The notes: generated from the sequence alone by a model not told the origin. Counted from the stretch's first letter, positions 25,683 to 38,808 are shown. The stretch: DNA of 64,000 nt from Mariniflexile jejuense (GCF_042675665.1 NZ_JBHTJI010000001.1:620001-684000); one strand, 5' to 3'. Program-made: numbers and translations.

Positions 25683-27893
25683 ATGTCTGAAATTATCTAT
25701 ACAAAAACCGATGAAGCTCCTGCGCTTGCCACACGTTCTTTTTTACCAATAGTTAAAGCTTTTGTAAAGTCGTCTGGTATAAATATTGAAACTAAAGACA
25801 TTTCTTTAGCAGCAAGAATTTTAGCCGTTTTTCCAGATTTTTTAAATGATAATCAACGTGTTTCTGATGATTTAGCAATACTTGGTGAACTAGCAAAAAG
25901 CCCAGAAGCTAACATTATTAAATTACCAAATATTAGTGCTTCAATTCCGCAGTTAAAAGCAGCTATAAAAGAATTACAAACACAAGGTTTTGCAATTCCT
26001 AATTATCCTGATGAGGCTTCAAACGATGCTGAAAAAGATATTAAATCGCGTTATGACAAAATTAAAGGTAGTGCTGTAAACCCTGTTTTACGTGAAGGTA
26101 ATTCTGATAGACGCGCACCTAAAGCAGTTAAAAATTATGCTAAAAAGAACCCACATTCTATGGGTGCTTGGTCTAGCAATTCTAAAACACATGTAGCAAC
26201 GATGAGTTCTGGTGATTTTGCTCACAACGAAAAATCTGTAACCATTCCTGAAGCTACAACTATAAAAATTGTTCATACAGATAATAACGGAACTACCTCT
26301 GTTTTAAAAGATAGTTTTAAATTACAAAAAGGCGAAATAATTGATGCTACCGTATTAAGTAAAACAGCGTTGGTTAGCTTTTTAGAAGCTCAAATTGAAG
26401 ATGCTAAAGCTAATGACGTGTTGTTTTCATTACATATGAAAGGCACGATGATGAAAGTGAGCGATCCTATTATTTTTGGTCATGCTGTAAAAGTATTTTT
26501 CAAAAATGTATTTGCAAAACATGCTGAAACTTTAGAAGCAATTGGTGTTAATGTAAATAATGGTTTTGGAAATTTAGTTGAAAAAATTCAAACATTACCT
26601 GATGCAAAACGCAACGAAATTCAAGCAGATATTGACGCTGCTTTTAAAAATGGTCCTGCGGTAGCGATGGTAAATAGTGATAAAGGCATTACTAACCTAC
26701 ATGTACCAAGTGATGTAATTATTGATGCATCTATGCCGGCAATGATTCGTACATCTGGACAAATGTGGAATGCAGCAGGAAAACTTCAAGATACAAAAGC
26801 TGTAATTCCAGATAGTAGTTATGCAGGTATATATGCTGCAACTATTGATTTTTGTAAAAAACACGGCGCCTTCAACCCAACAACCATGGGTACAGTACCT
26901 AACGTTGGTTTAATGGCGCAAGCTGCTGAAGAATATGGATCACACGACAAAACTTTTGAAATTGCTTCAAACGGTTCTGTAAGTGTTATTGATGCTTCAG
27001 GAAACACTTTATTACAACATACTGTTGAAACTGGTGATATTTGGAGAATGTGCCAAACAAAAGATGCACCTATTCAAGATTGGGTAAAATTAGCTGTTAC
27101 ACGTGCAAAAGCTTCTGAAACGCCTGCTGTTTTTTGGTTAGACGAAAACAGAGCGCATGATGCTGAATTAATTAAAAAAGTAAACACATACTTAAAAAAT
27201 TACGACACCACTGGATTATATTTAAGAATATTATCTCCAATAGATGCTACCCTATTTACATGTGAAAGACTTATAAAAGGATTAGATACAATTTCGGTTT
27301 CTGGAAACGTATTACGTGATTATTTAACCGATTTGTTCCCAATTTTAGAAGTTGGTACAAGTGCAAAAATGTTATCAATCGTTCCTTTAATGAATGGTGG
27401 TGGTTTATTTGAAACTGGTGCTGGTGGTTCAGCACCTAAACACGTTGAACAATTCACTACTGAAAACCATTTACGTTGGGATTCTTTAGGTGAATTTTTA
27501 GCATTAGCTGTTTCTTTAGAGCATTTAGCAACTGTAAACAACAATACAAAAGCACAAGTTTTAGCTGACACTTTAGATGAAGCTACAGGAAAATTATTAG
27601 AAAATGATAAGTCGCCATCGCGTAAAGCTGGCGAATTAGATAACAGAGGAAGCCACTTTTACTTGGCGCTTTATTGGGCAGAAGCTTTAGCTGCTCAAAC
27701 AAAAGATGCCGATTTAAAAGCAGAATTTACGCCTATAGCTAAACAATTAAGCTATAATGAAGCAACTATTGTTGATGAGCTAAACAAAATTCAAGGTAAT
27801 CCTGTAAATATTGGTGGTTATTACGAACCAAATGAAGCTTTAGTAAACCAAGCTATGCGACCAAGTAATACATTTAACAGTATATTAAGTTAA
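25683..27893 (+). CDS. icd: NADP-dependent isocitrate dehydrogenase, monomeric type
   Basis: Converts isocitrate to 2-oxoglutarate in the TCA cycle, making NADPH. The 736-residue length and sequence are those of the monomeric IDH-II class (as in Azotobacter vinelandii), not the roughly 420-residue dimeric class. Recognisable segments are NPVLREGNSDRRAP near residue 130, HVATMSSGDF near 165, and ENRAHDAELIKKV near 490, the last close to metal and substrate ligands. It is a single-gene unit, with a weak TATATTCG box about 75 bases upstream and a strong terminator downstream. Confidence 0.97.
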   Translation: MSEIIYTKTDEAPALATRSFLPIVKAFVKSSGINIETKDISLAARILAVFPDFLNDNQRVSDDLAILGELAKSPEANIIKLPNISASIPQLKAAIKELQTQGFAIPNYPDEASNDAEKDIKSRYDKIKGSAVNPVLREGNSDRRAPKAVKNYAKKNPHSMGAWSSNSKTHVATMSSGDFAHNEKSVTIPEATTIKIVHTDNNGTTSVLKDSFKLQKGEIIDATVLSKTALVSFLEAQIEDAKANDVLFSLHMKGTMMKVSDPIIFGHAVKVFFKNVFAKHAETLEAIGVNVNNGFGNLVEKIQTLPDAKRNEIQADIDAAFKNGPAVAMVNSDKGITNLHVPSDVIIDASMPAMIRTSGQMWNAAGKLQDTKAVIPDSSYAGIYAATIDFCKKHGAFNPTTMGTVPNVGLMAQAAEEYGSHDKTFEIASNGSVSVIDASGNTLLQHTVETGDIWRMCQTKDAPIQDWVKLAVTRAKASETPAVFWLDENRAHDAELIKKVNTYLKNYDTTGLYLRILSPIDATLFTCERLIKGLDTISVSGNVLRDYLTDLFPILEVGTSAKMLSIVPLMNGGGLFETGAGGSAPKHVEQFTTENHLRWDSLGEFLALAVSLEHLATVNNNTKAQVLADTLDEATGKLLENDKSPSRKAGELDNRGSHFYLALYWAEALAAQTKDADLKAEFTPIAKQLSYNEATIVDELNKIQGNPVNIGGYYEPNEALVNQAMRPSNTFNSILS

Positions 27894-27913
27894 ATAAACA
27901 TTAATACTATACT

Positions 27914-27943
27914 AAAAGCTCCTTTAAAGGAGCTTTTTTTTTT
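27914..27943 (+). terminator. Terminator after icd
   Basis: AAAAGCTCC pairs with GGAGCTTTT around TTTAAA, followed by a long T run; it starts 21 bases after the icd stop. Confidence 0.92.
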
Positions 27944-27967
27944 ACTTTTATAAAAAAAAGCTTTTTG

Positions 27968-30343
27968 ATGAAGTACCTATTTTTATGCTTTCTATTCTTA
28001 TTTAGTTTTAGTATTACAGCTTCATTCGCACAAGAAAAAATTACTTTAAAAGGTATTGTTTCCGAAGAAAAAAACAACGAAACTCTTATTGGTGTTAGCA
28101 TTATTTTTCCTGAATTAAATACAGGAACAACAACAAACGAATATGGTTTTTATTCCATTACTGTACCAAAAGGAACTTACAAAGTAATTATCAGCTACAT
28201 TGGTTTTACTACAATAGTAGAAACCTTAGTTCTTACTGAAAATAGCACAAAAAATTTCAGTTTAACAGATTCAGTAGAAGCTTTAGATGAAGTTGTTATT
28301 ACTGAAAATGTTGAGAAACTAAACATTAAAACGCCTCAAATGAGTGTGGCGCGTTTAACATCTTCAACCATAAAGGAAATTCCTGTGGTGTTTGGTGAAG
28401 CCGACATAATTAAGGCAATAACCTTACTTCCTGGAGTTACAAATGCGGGTGAAGGTTCATCTGGATTTAATGTAAGAGGTGGAGCTGCAGATCAAAATTT
28501 AATCCTTTTAGATGAAGCTACTATTTATAATTCATCACATTTATTTGGATTTTTCTCGGTTTTTAATCCTGATGCTATAAAAGATTTAAAACTATACAAA
28601 GGTGGTATTCCTGCAAGGTATGGCGGTCGTGTGTCATCAGTTTTAGATATTTATCAAAAAGATGGTAATAGTAAAGAATTTCATGCTAATGGCGGTATTG
28701 GTTTGATTTCTAGCAGATTGCTTTTAGAAGGTCCATTAAAAAAAGATGAAGGTTCTTTCCTTTTTGGTGGTAGGTCTAGTTATGCACACCTTTTTTTACC
28801 GCTTTTTGATATTGATAATATTGCTTATTTCTACGATTTAAACACCAAATTAAGCTATAAATTAAATGATAGAAATAGCCTATACCTTTCAGGATATTTT
28901 GGTCGCGATGTATTTAGAATAAACGAAACCTTTAATAATACCTATGGAAATACTGTTTTAAATTTTAGATGGAATCATTTACTTTCTGATAAATTATTTT
29001 CAAATGTATCGCTTATTTATTCTGATTATTATTATGGTTTAAAACTAGACTTTGTTGAGTTTGATTGGGTTTCTGGCATTAAAAACTTCAACTTAAAATA
29101 CGATTTCAAACATTATATTTCTAACAAATTTAAATTACAATATGGTTTAAATAGTATTTACTACAAGTTTAATCCAGGTGAAATTAATCCAACAACTGAA
29201 ACTTCTGGAATTAACCCTTTTAAACTAATTGATAAATTTGCTTTTGAAAACGCTATTTACATTGATGCTGAACAAAACTTAACTGACAAGCTAGCTATTT
29301 CTTACGGATTGCGTTTTAGTTCATTTTTAAGGTTAGGTCAAGATGAATTAAATAATTATGAAAATAACCAAGCCGTTATTTTTAATGAAGATTTTAAGAT
29401 ATACGAAAAAGCAGAACCTATTGGTACTGAAACTTATAAACGTAGTGATATTATTGCCTATTTTTTTAACCTTGAACCACGTTTATCAGTATCGTATCAA
29501 CTAAACTCAAACAACTCATTAAAAGCGAGTTATAATAGAATGAGTCAATATTTACATTTGCTATCAAATACAAGTTCGCCTACGCCTTTAGATATTTGGA
29601 CACCAAGTGGTAAATATGTAAAACCACAATTACTCGATCAATTTGCAATTGGTTACTTCAAAAATTTCAACAATAACAACTATTCCTTAGAATTGGAAAG
29701 TTTTTATAAAACTGTAAAAAACAGAATTGATTATATTGATGGTGCCGATTTAATTGCCAACAACGCTATTGAACAAATTATATTAAATGGTGAAGCTAAA
29801 GCATATGGTTTAGAATTCCTTTTAAGAAAAAACGAAGGCAAATTTAAAGGTTGGTTGGCATATACCCTATCAAAATCTGAACAGCGAACCAAAGGAAGAA
29901 CACCTACCGAAACAGGTATTAATAACGGTAATTGGTACAAAACTCCTTATGATAAAAGACACGACATTTCTGTAACTAGTAATTACGATTTAAATAAAAA
30001 ACTAAAACTTAACGCTAATTTTTTATTTCAAACAGGACAACCAACCACTTTCCCAAACGGACAATATGTTTATAACAATGTAACAATTCCAACCTACAAT
30101 GCTAGAAATTCCGATAAGTTACCTTCGTACAATCGTTTAGATGTATCACTAACTTACACTCCTAAACCTGAAAAAACTAAAGGTTGGCAAACACAATGGG
30201 TTTTTGGTATTTACAATGTTTATAATCGTAAAAATGCAGCTTCAATCTCATTCGGACAAAATGAAGACACCAAATTAAATGAAGCTTACAGACTGTCTAT
30301 TTTTGGCGTTGTACCTTCCATATCATACAATTTTAAGTTTTAA
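27968..30343 (+). CDS. TonB-dependent receptor with carboxypeptidase-like N-terminal domain
   Basis: A 791-residue outer-membrane active transporter, from the ATG at 27968. After a signal peptide (to about residue 20, SFAQ) comes a CarboxypepD_reg-like beta-sandwich (about 22-110), a plug domain with GEADIIKAITLLPGV near 142 and FNVRGGAADQNLILLDEA near 165, and a 22-strand barrel to the C-terminal NFKF. The nutrient is unknown. There is no SusD partner, so it is not a polysaccharide locus of the usual sort; the DUF4249 lipoprotein gene 4 bases downstream is its partner. Confidence 0.93.
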   Translation: MKYLFLCFLFLFSFSITASFAQEKITLKGIVSEEKNNETLIGVSIIFPELNTGTTTNEYGFYSITVPKGTYKVIISYIGFTTIVETLVLTENSTKNFSLTDSVEALDEVVITENVEKLNIKTPQMSVARLTSSTIKEIPVVFGEADIIKAITLLPGVTNAGEGSSGFNVRGGAADQNLILLDEATIYNSSHLFGFFSVFNPDAIKDLKLYKGGIPARYGGRVSSVLDIYQKDGNSKEFHANGGIGLISSRLLLEGPLKKDEGSFLFGGRSSYAHLFLPLFDIDNIAYFYDLNTKLSYKLNDRNSLYLSGYFGRDVFRINETFNNTYGNTVLNFRWNHLLSDKLFSNVSLIYSDYYYGLKLDFVEFDWVSGIKNFNLKYDFKHYISNKFKLQYGLNSIYYKFNPGEINPTTETSGINPFKLIDKFAFENAIYIDAEQNLTDKLAISYGLRFSSFLRLGQDELNNYENNQAVIFNEDFKIYEKAEPIGTETYKRSDIIAYFFNLEPRLSVSYQLNSNNSLKASYNRMSQYLHLLSNTSSPTPLDIWTPSGKYVKPQLLDQFAIGYFKNFNNNNYSLELESFYKTVKNRIDYIDGADLIANNAIEQIILNGEAKAYGLEFLLRKNEGKFKGWLAYTLSKSEQRTKGRTPTETGINNGNWYKTPYDKRHDISVTSNYDLNKKLKLNANFLFQTGQPTTFPNGQYVYNNVTIPTYNARNSDKLPSYNRLDVSLTYTPKPEKTKGWQTQWVFGIYNVYNRKNAASISFGQNEDTKLNEAYRLSIFGVVPSISYNFKF

Positions 30344-30347
30344 AGCC

Positions 30348-31160
30348 ATGAAAAAAATAATATTTATAGCATGTTGCCTACTACTTTTCACTTGTGAAGA
30401 CGTAATTGAATTAGACTTAAAAACAGCAACACCAAGATTGGTTATTGATGCTTCAATAACATGGTTTAAAGAAACATCAGGCAATAATCAATTAATAAAA
30501 TTAACACTTACCGCACCTTATTACAGTACCAATGTACCACCTGCAACCGGAGCCACGGTAAGCATAACTGATACACGTAATAATACTTATAATTTTATTG
30601 AAGAAAACAATTCAGGCATCTATAGAAATCAATCATTTATTCCAGAAATTAATGGTGTTTATAAACTTAAAATCATTTATAAAAATGAAGTTTATACAGC
30701 AACTGAAACATTAATACCTGTAGTGCCTATAGATAAAGTAGAACAAAAAAACAATGGTGGTTTTTCTGGCGAAGAAACAGAAATAAAAGCATATTATACC
30801 GACCCAAAAGATTTTAAAAATTATTACTTTTTTGAATTTATAAACAGAGAATCAAATAAATTAAGTCTTGATGTTTACGATGATAAATTTATAGATGGCA
30901 ATCAAATTTTTGCTTTTTATTCAAATGAAAACATAAAAAAAGGCGATGAATTAATTATTCAAAATCATGGTGTTTCCCAACGATTTTATGAATACATGGT
31001 TATTTTATTGCAGCAAAGTAATGATGAATCTGGCGATCCTTTTGAAGTACAACCAGCAACGCTAAGAGGAAATTGTATAAATGAAACCAATCCAGAAAAT
31101 TATCCGTTTGGTTATTTTAGAGCTTCAGAAGTTTCTATTTTCAATTACATAATAGAATAA
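30348..31160 (+). CDS. DUF4249 lipoprotein, partner of the TonB receptor
   Basis: From the ATG at 30348 (the open frame extends further, to 30279, inside the receptor gene), 270 residues. The lipobox is LLFTC near residue 13. The body matches DUF4249: EDVIELDLKTATPRLVIDASI at the mature N-terminus, then NGVYKLKIIY. In Bacteroidota this family routinely follows a TonB receptor of the kind found just upstream, and probably forms a surface lid or accessory for uptake. Only 4 bases separate the two genes. Substrate unknown. Confidence 0.88.
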   Translation: MKKIIFIACCLLLFTCEDVIELDLKTATPRLVIDASITWFKETSGNNQLIKLTLTAPYYSTNVPPATGATVSITDTRNNTYNFIEENNSGIYRNQSFIPEINGVYKLKIIYKNEVYTATETLIPVVPIDKVEQKNNGGFSGEETEIKAYYTDPKDFKNYYFFEFINRESNKLSLDVYDDKFIDGNQIFAFYSNENIKKGDELIIQNHGVSQRFYEYMVILLQQSNDESGDPFEVQPATLRGNCINETNPENYPFGYFRASEVSIFNYIIE

Positions 31161-31180
31161 AAATTGCTTATTTTTGAACC

Positions 31181-31999
31181 ATGAGCTTTACAAAAACAAC
31201 CGAGCAAGATTCAAACTACAATCATCTAGAAACAATGCGTATATCAGAATTATTAAGTAATATTAATAATGAAGATAAACTAGTCCCACAAGCTGTTGAA
31301 AAAGCCTTACCACAAATTGAACAATTAGTAACTATGGTTGTTTCAAAACTAAAAGAAGGCGGTCGTTTATTTTACATGGGTGCTGGCACAAGTGGTCGTT
31401 TGGGTATTTTGGATGCTTCTGAATGTCCACCAACATTTGGTGTTTCGCACAATTTAGTTATTGGTTTAATAGCTGGTGGCGATTCTGCCATTCGAAAAGC
31501 TGTTGAATTTGCTGAAGATTCTACCACACAAGGTTGGGAAGATTTAAAATCATATGAAATTTCAAGTAAAGATGTTGTTATTGGTATTGCTGCTTCTGGC
31601 ACAACACCGTATGTTATTTCGGCCTTAGAAAAATGCAATGAAAACAAAATTGTTACAGGTTGCATTACTTGCAATAAAAATAGTCCGCTATCACAAACAG
31701 CCCAATTTCCTATTGAAGTCATTGTAGGTCCAGAATTTGTTACTGGAAGTTCTAGAATGAAAGCTGGAACTGCTCAAAAATTAGTACTTAATATGATTAC
31801 CACTACAACCATGATTCAACTTGGGCACATAAAAGGCAACAAGATGGTGGACATGCAATTAAGTAATAATAAACTTGTTGATAGAGGAACTAAAATGATA
31901 ATGCAAGAGCTTAACATATCAGAAGAAGAAGCAAAAAACTTATTAATAGCACATAAAAACGTGCGTACTGCAATAAAAAATTATAATAATGGAAACTAG
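31181..31999 (+). CDS. murQ: N-acetylmuramic acid 6-phosphate etherase
   Basis: Cleaves the lactyl ether of MurNAc-6-phosphate, giving GlcNAc-6-phosphate and D-lactate, in peptidoglycan recycling. The 272-residue SIS-domain protein shows AGTSGRLGILDASECPPTFG near residue 66 and SSRMKAGTAQKLVLNM near 192, both family-specific. It is slightly shorter than E. coli MurQ (298), missing part of the C-terminal helix region. It begins 21 bases after the DUF4249 gene and overlaps the following small membrane protein gene by 11 bases. No murP transporter or anmK is next to it. Confidence 0.95.
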   Translation: MSFTKTTEQDSNYNHLETMRISELLSNINNEDKLVPQAVEKALPQIEQLVTMVVSKLKEGGRLFYMGAGTSGRLGILDASECPPTFGVSHNLVIGLIAGGDSAIRKAVEFAEDSTTQGWEDLKSYEISSKDVVIGIAASGTTPYVISALEKCNENKIVTGCITCNKNSPLSQTAQFPIEVIVGPEFVTGSSRMKAGTAQKLVLNMITTTTMIQLGHIKGNKMVDMQLSNNKLVDRGTKMIMQELNISEEEAKNLLIAHKNVRTAIKNYNNGN

Positions 32000-32222
32000 T
32001 AGAACAGATAAAACGGTATTGGTAAAAGGAATTAAACTATTGGCATTTGCACTTTTAAGTCTTTTTATGGGACCAATTTTAATGACGTTAGCACTTTCTG
32101 ATAAAGAAAATTCACTTTACATTCCATTATTAATTGTAGCTTGTTTAATATGCGCCATGGCTGTATTTTTAATTTTTAAAGGTATAAAAACCATTATGGC
32201 TAGCATGTTTAAAAAGAAATAA
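31989..32222 (+). CDS. DUF6095 small membrane protein
   Basis: A 77-residue protein with two membrane helices (about 13-34 and 43-66) separated by a short loop, and a basic C-terminus ending FKKK. It fits the DUF6095 pattern of small Bacteroidota inner-membrane proteins with unknown function. It overlaps the murQ 3' end by 11 bases and is thus probably translated from the murQ message. The convergent DinB gene ends 5 bases after its stop. Confidence 0.82.
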   Translation: METSRTDKTVLVKGIKLLAFALLSLFMGPILMTLALSDKENSLYIPLLIVACLICAMAVFLIFKGIKTIMASMFKKK

Positions 32223-32227
32223 CAAAT

Positions 32228-32722
32228 TTAAACTTGTTGTTTAAGCGTTGTTGGATTGTAACCAAAATTACAGTCTTTAATAGCTAAATTCAAGCCATTT
32301 AAAATATAGTTTATAATGGCATAATGATGTATTGTATGGCTATTTGCTTGAGAAAACAAAGCGCCATAAGTGTAAGGTATTTCTACTTGCCCTAAACCTA
32401 AATCATCAAAAACAGAAACAGTTTCATCCATATTTTTATCAAAATTTTTCAACTTTTGAATAATTGTATTTAAATACTGCTTAGAACTTTTGCACTCAGA
32501 TTCTACTTGCTTATTTCTACTTCTTGAAGTTAAATCAATCTGGTTGTTTGAATTTATATTGAAAATACATTCATAAAAATCTAAAATATGTCTTATATGT
32601 GTGCCAATGCTAGAATAGTAAGGCGAAACAGATGTGTCACTCAATGAAGAGTCGTTTAAATTATCTAATAAATATTTAGATTTTTCTAGTGTTTTAAGTG
32701 TAGAATTTATAATGATTTGCAT
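32228..32722 (-). CDS. DinB-family protein
   Basis: A 164-residue four-helix-bundle protein of the DinB/YfiT-like superfamily. Candidate metal ligands are the histidines in SIGTHIRHILDFYE (about 40-50) and in QANSHTIHHYAI (about 132-137). Family members include metal-dependent thiol transferases and damage-inducible proteins of unknown activity, so the reaction is open. It is leftward, convergent with the murQ pair and downstream of the helicase gene by about 100 bases. Confidence 0.85.
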   Translation of the reverse strand: MQIIINSTLKTLEKSKYLLDNLNDSSLSDTSVSPYYSSIGTHIRHILDFYECIFNINSNNQIDLTSRSRNKQVESECKSSKQYLNTIIQKLKNFDKNMDETVSVFDDLGLGQVEIPYTYGALFSQANSHTIHHYAIINYILNGLNLAIKDCNFGYNPTTLKQQV

Positions 32723-32820
32723 AGGCTTACTAAAGTAACTAAATAATTTGATTTGAAGCTATTAGTCTTTCAGCTTTGATAACCTTACAGAAATGAAAAA
32801 ATATACTAGTTTTTTTTTGT

Positions 32821-35262
32821 TTAAACTGTTTTTAAATGTTCAAGTACTAAACGCAATTCACCATAACTGTATTTATCATCTAGTTGATTTTTTAAATCTG
32901 ATAAATTTTCAAAGGTTTTAGTCGGGATAATTTTTTTTAATTCTTCATAATGCTCTACAGTTATTAGATCTGAAATTTTTATTTCTCCAGATGGAATATA
33001 CGTTGCTAAATGCCCAAAAATAGTATTTGTATTAAACTCACGTTCATCTGCAATTTCTTCAATTGATTTACCCGATTTAAACAATTCTAAAGATACTTTT
33101 TTAGTATCAACCTTTTCTTTTTTTTGTTTTATTTCTTCAAAAACAATTGGTTCTTCATGAGTAGTTACAATGTTATTCTCATCACAGTATGCTTTAATAA
33201 CTTCTAAAATAGCTTCACCATATTTCTCAACTCTAGTTTTACCCATACCATTAATTTGCAATAGTTCTTTTTTAGAAGTTGGTAATATTTCACAAATTTC
33301 AAATAACGCTTTTTGAGTGAATATTTGATAATGTATTAAATCGTTTTCTTGGGCAATATCATTTCTAAGCACTCGTAGTAATTCAAACAACTCCACATTT
33401 ATAGTACTATCAATTACAGCTTTTCTGGTTTTTTTAGGTTTTTCTTTAATATCGAAAACTGATTTTACACGTAATTCAAAAAGATTTTTAACTGAAAAGC
33501 CATCATTTAAACTATTTAAACACAACAATTTAACCTCCAAAAGTTCTTCAAACAAATCTATATTTTTAGTAAGATCGCTACCTACAGCTTTATTATCTGT
33601 AGTGAAGCCAAAAGCTTTTAACGGAGTTAATATATTGGTTTCGGTTTCTGTTTTAAAATATGAAATTGCCTTTTTAAAACGTTCTTGAATAACTGTACTA
33701 AACTCTGGTAAACCTTCGTTTGTTGCCAAATCTTTTAATTGAGCATTAAAGCTATTACTAACTTTTAAAAAACTGGTAATCGTTTTTTTAATTGATTGTA
33801 TTGGTGCTTCAATGTTACCTTCAATACTTGTTCTGTTCTTGTAAAATGTATCTAAAATACGGTTTAATGGATATATAAAATCGTAAAAATCAAACACTTC
33901 AAAAATTAAATCCAATTGATATAATTTTTGAGAATCTTCCAAAACAGCTATATCAGGCTCATTTTCTTCAGCATTTTTATTAAACAACGTTACGTTTCTA
34001 TCACTAATAATTTGGCTGGAATCAATTTTACTTTTCAAAACTAAGCCTTCTAAAGATTTACATCTACTCAATGCCACATACGTTTGTCCATGAGCAAAAG
34101 CACCTTCGGCATCAATAATAGCTCGTTCAAATGTTAAACCTTGACTTTTATGAATAGTGATAGACCAAGCCAATCGTAAGGGTATTTGTGTAAAAGCTCC
34201 TATTTTATCTTCTGTTATGGCATTTGTTTCGGCATCAACAGTATAATTGATATTTTCCCAAACTTCAGGTGTTGTATTAATGTTAAAATCATCATCAGGA
34301 CAATGAACAACCACTTCATCCTTTTCTAAATGAATAACCTTACCAATTTTACCATTAAAATAACGTTTATCAGCACTAGTATCATTTTTAATAAACATAA
34401 CCTGTGCACCCACTTTTAGCTTTAAAGATTCACTATTAGGATACGAAAACTCAGGAAATTTACCTTCTACTTTTGCAGTATATGTAAATTCTTTTGTTGT
34501 AAGTTTATCCAATTCAGCTTTATTTGTGGCTTCAGCTTTATTATTATGCGTAGTTAATGAAATATAACCCGCATCAGGTACTGGTGTAAAATTTGGAATG
34601 AAGCGTTTATTAAGTTCTTCAGCTGCAGCCACACTAAGTACATTATTTCTAATTTCATTCAAAATTTCGATAAACTTCGGGTTTTCTTGTCTATAAATAT
34701 GCTTTAATTCAATTGTTATGGCATGACACTCTTGAAACGCTTGACTACTAAAAAAGAATCCATTACTATATACATGTTTTAACAAATCCCACTCGTTATC
34801 TCTAATAACAGGTGACAATTGTTGTAAATCACCAATCATAAGCACTTGTACGCCACCAAAAACCTTATTTCTATTTCTAAAACGCCGTAATGTTCTATCA
34901 ATACCGTCAAGTAAATCGGCACGCACCATACTAATTTCATCAATCACTAATAAATCCATAGATTTAATAATATTGATTTTTGTTTTGCTGAATTTTCTAT
35001 TGAAACTTGTAGTATTATTTAAATCGGTATCGGGCAAAATAGGTCCAAAAGGCATTTGAAAAAAAGAATGAATAGTAACGCCTTTCGCATTTATGGCCGC
35101 AACTCCTGTTGGTGCAACAACAACCAAGCGTTTTAAACTATCCTTTTTCAATCGATGTAAAAAAGTCGTTTTACCAGTACCCGCTTTTCCCGTTAAAAAA
35201 ATAGACCGATTTGTATTATTTACAAAATCCCAAGCTAATTTCAGTTCTTTATTAATGTCCAT
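32821..35262 (-). CDS. Pif1/RecD-like superfamily 1 helicase with HRDC and HTH domains
   Basis: An 813-residue DNA helicase. The ATPase core is N-terminal: Walker A TGKAGTGKTT at residues 24-33, Walker B LLVIDEISM near 110, the QQLSPV motif near 150, and the late TIHKSQGLTFERA and VALSRCKSL motifs near 375 and 405. A HRDC-like domain follows at about 620-700 (LPTSKKELLQINGMGKTRVEKYG), then an HTH_40-type helix-turn-helix near 735-780, as in some RecQ proteins. It should resolve forks or structured DNA. It lies downstream of the rRNA operon on the same strand, separated by the 5S terminator. Confidence 0.93.
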   Translation of the reverse strand: MDINKELKLAWDFVNNTNRSIFLTGKAGTGKTTFLHRLKKDSLKRLVVVAPTGVAAINAKGVTIHSFFQMPFGPILPDTDLNNTTSFNRKFSKTKINIIKSMDLLVIDEISMVRADLLDGIDRTLRRFRNRNKVFGGVQVLMIGDLQQLSPVIRDNEWDLLKHVYSNGFFFSSQAFQECHAITIELKHIYRQENPKFIEILNEIRNNVLSVAAAEELNKRFIPNFTPVPDAGYISLTTHNNKAEATNKAELDKLTTKEFTYTAKVEGKFPEFSYPNSESLKLKVGAQVMFIKNDTSADKRYFNGKIGKVIHLEKDEVVVHCPDDDFNINTTPEVWENINYTVDAETNAITEDKIGAFTQIPLRLAWSITIHKSQGLTFERAIIDAEGAFAHGQTYVALSRCKSLEGLVLKSKIDSSQIISDRNVTLFNKNAEENEPDIAVLEDSQKLYQLDLIFEVFDFYDFIYPLNRILDTFYKNRTSIEGNIEAPIQSIKKTITSFLKVSNSFNAQLKDLATNEGLPEFSTVIQERFKKAISYFKTETETNILTPLKAFGFTTDNKAVGSDLTKNIDLFEELLEVKLLCLNSLNDGFSVKNLFELRVKSVFDIKEKPKKTRKAVIDSTINVELFELLRVLRNDIAQENDLIHYQIFTQKALFEICEILPTSKKELLQINGMGKTRVEKYGEAILEVIKAYCDENNIVTTHEEPIVFEEIKQKKEKVDTKKVSLELFKSGKSIEEIADEREFNTNTIFGHLATYIPSGEIKISDLITVEHYEELKKIIPTKTFENLSDLKNQLDDKYSYGELRLVLEHLKTV

Positions 35263-35375
35263 TAAGTAAATATAAATAGATCTTTAATATACAAATTTAG
35301 CCCTATTTGGGTAACAAACTTTCACAAAAAAAAGCAAAACGAGATTTATTAAAGATGTCAGTACAAAATATACAA

Positions 35376-35412
35376 AAACAAAAAACCCCTTCATTTTTCA
35401 ATGAAGGGGTTT
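35376..35412 (-). terminator. Terminator of the rRNA operon
   Basis: The hairpin AAACCCCTTCATT/AATGAAGGGGTTT (35383-35412), read leftward, ends in a T-rich run. It immediately follows the 5S gene and protects the helicase gene from read-through. Confidence 0.95.
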
Positions 35413-35521
<109 letters not shown>

Positions 35522-35553
35522 TAAATTTTAAGTTTAAAAGTTTCAAGTTCATA

Positions 35554-35614
35554 AAGTTTAAAATATAATTTTAAACTTTATCTTGCTACTTTCAAACTGG
35601 CAGTGTGGACTGCC
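35554..35614. repeat. Inverted repeats in the 23S-5S spacer
   Basis: A perfect 12-bp stem AAAGTTTAAAAT with a 3-base loop lies at 35553-35579, and a 6-bp stem GGCAGT/ACTGCC with a GTGG loop at 35599-35614. They may be RNA-processing signals in the pre-rRNA. The interval 35531-35558 also has a weak 7-base period. Confidence 0.6.
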
Positions 35615-35692
35615 AAATATCTTAACATATTGAAAATAGAAACATGATGTTGTATAATTTTGTTGCACTCTTATAAAAAAACAGGCGTACAA

Positions 35693-38522
<2,830 letters not shown>

Positions 38523-38539
38523 TTTTAATGAGTTACTAT

Positions 38540-38581
38540 CAATTAACAATTATAAATTGTCAATTAACAATGGATTAATCA
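38540..38581. repeat. Heptamer array in the tRNA-Ala/23S spacer
   Basis: Six in-phase heptamers: CAATTAA, CAATTAT, AAATTGT, CAATTAA, CAATGGA, TTAATCA. The array starts about 18 bases upstream of the 23S gene (in transcript direction). CAATTAA recurs exactly at units 1 and 4. Confidence 0.65.
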
Positions 38582-38661
38582 GATATCGCTCGTGGTGATT
38601 CTAATTAATCTAAATTATTATATAATAGAAAAATCTATTTATATTTTCATGTATCTTTTTT

Positions 38662-38678
38662 CAATATGTCAATGAACG
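38662..38678 (-). promoter_or_regulatory. boxA-like antitermination site before 23S
   Basis: Read leftward it is CGTTCATTGACATATTG, near the Bacteroidota version of boxA as I recall it (GTTCTTTGACATATTG). A second copy precedes the 16S gene at 40830. Nus-factor antitermination is the expected role. Confidence 0.65.
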
Positions 38679-38728
38679 TGTGGCGAATTGCCACTGATAA
38701 AATATCAGTAGACAACATTAAGCCGTTG

Positions 38729-38802
38729 TGGAGAATATCGGAGTCGAACCGATGACCTCCTGCGTGCAAGGCAGGCGCTCTAGCCAGCTGAGCTAATCCC
38801 CC
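38729..38802 (-). tRNA. tRNA-Ala (TGC)
   Basis: A 74-base cloverleaf between the 16S and 23S genes. The acceptor stem GGGGGAT pairs with ATTCTCC, the anticodon loop is CTTGCAC (anticodon TGC), the T loop is GGTTCGACTCC, and the discriminator base is A. CCA is not encoded. Confidence 0.98.
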
Positions 38803-38808
38803 GTATCA

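Noticed and set aside
31169..31176. TATTTTTG promoter box for murQ
   Set aside because: It ends only 4 bases before the start codon and murQ closely follows an operon, so read-through from upstream is simpler.
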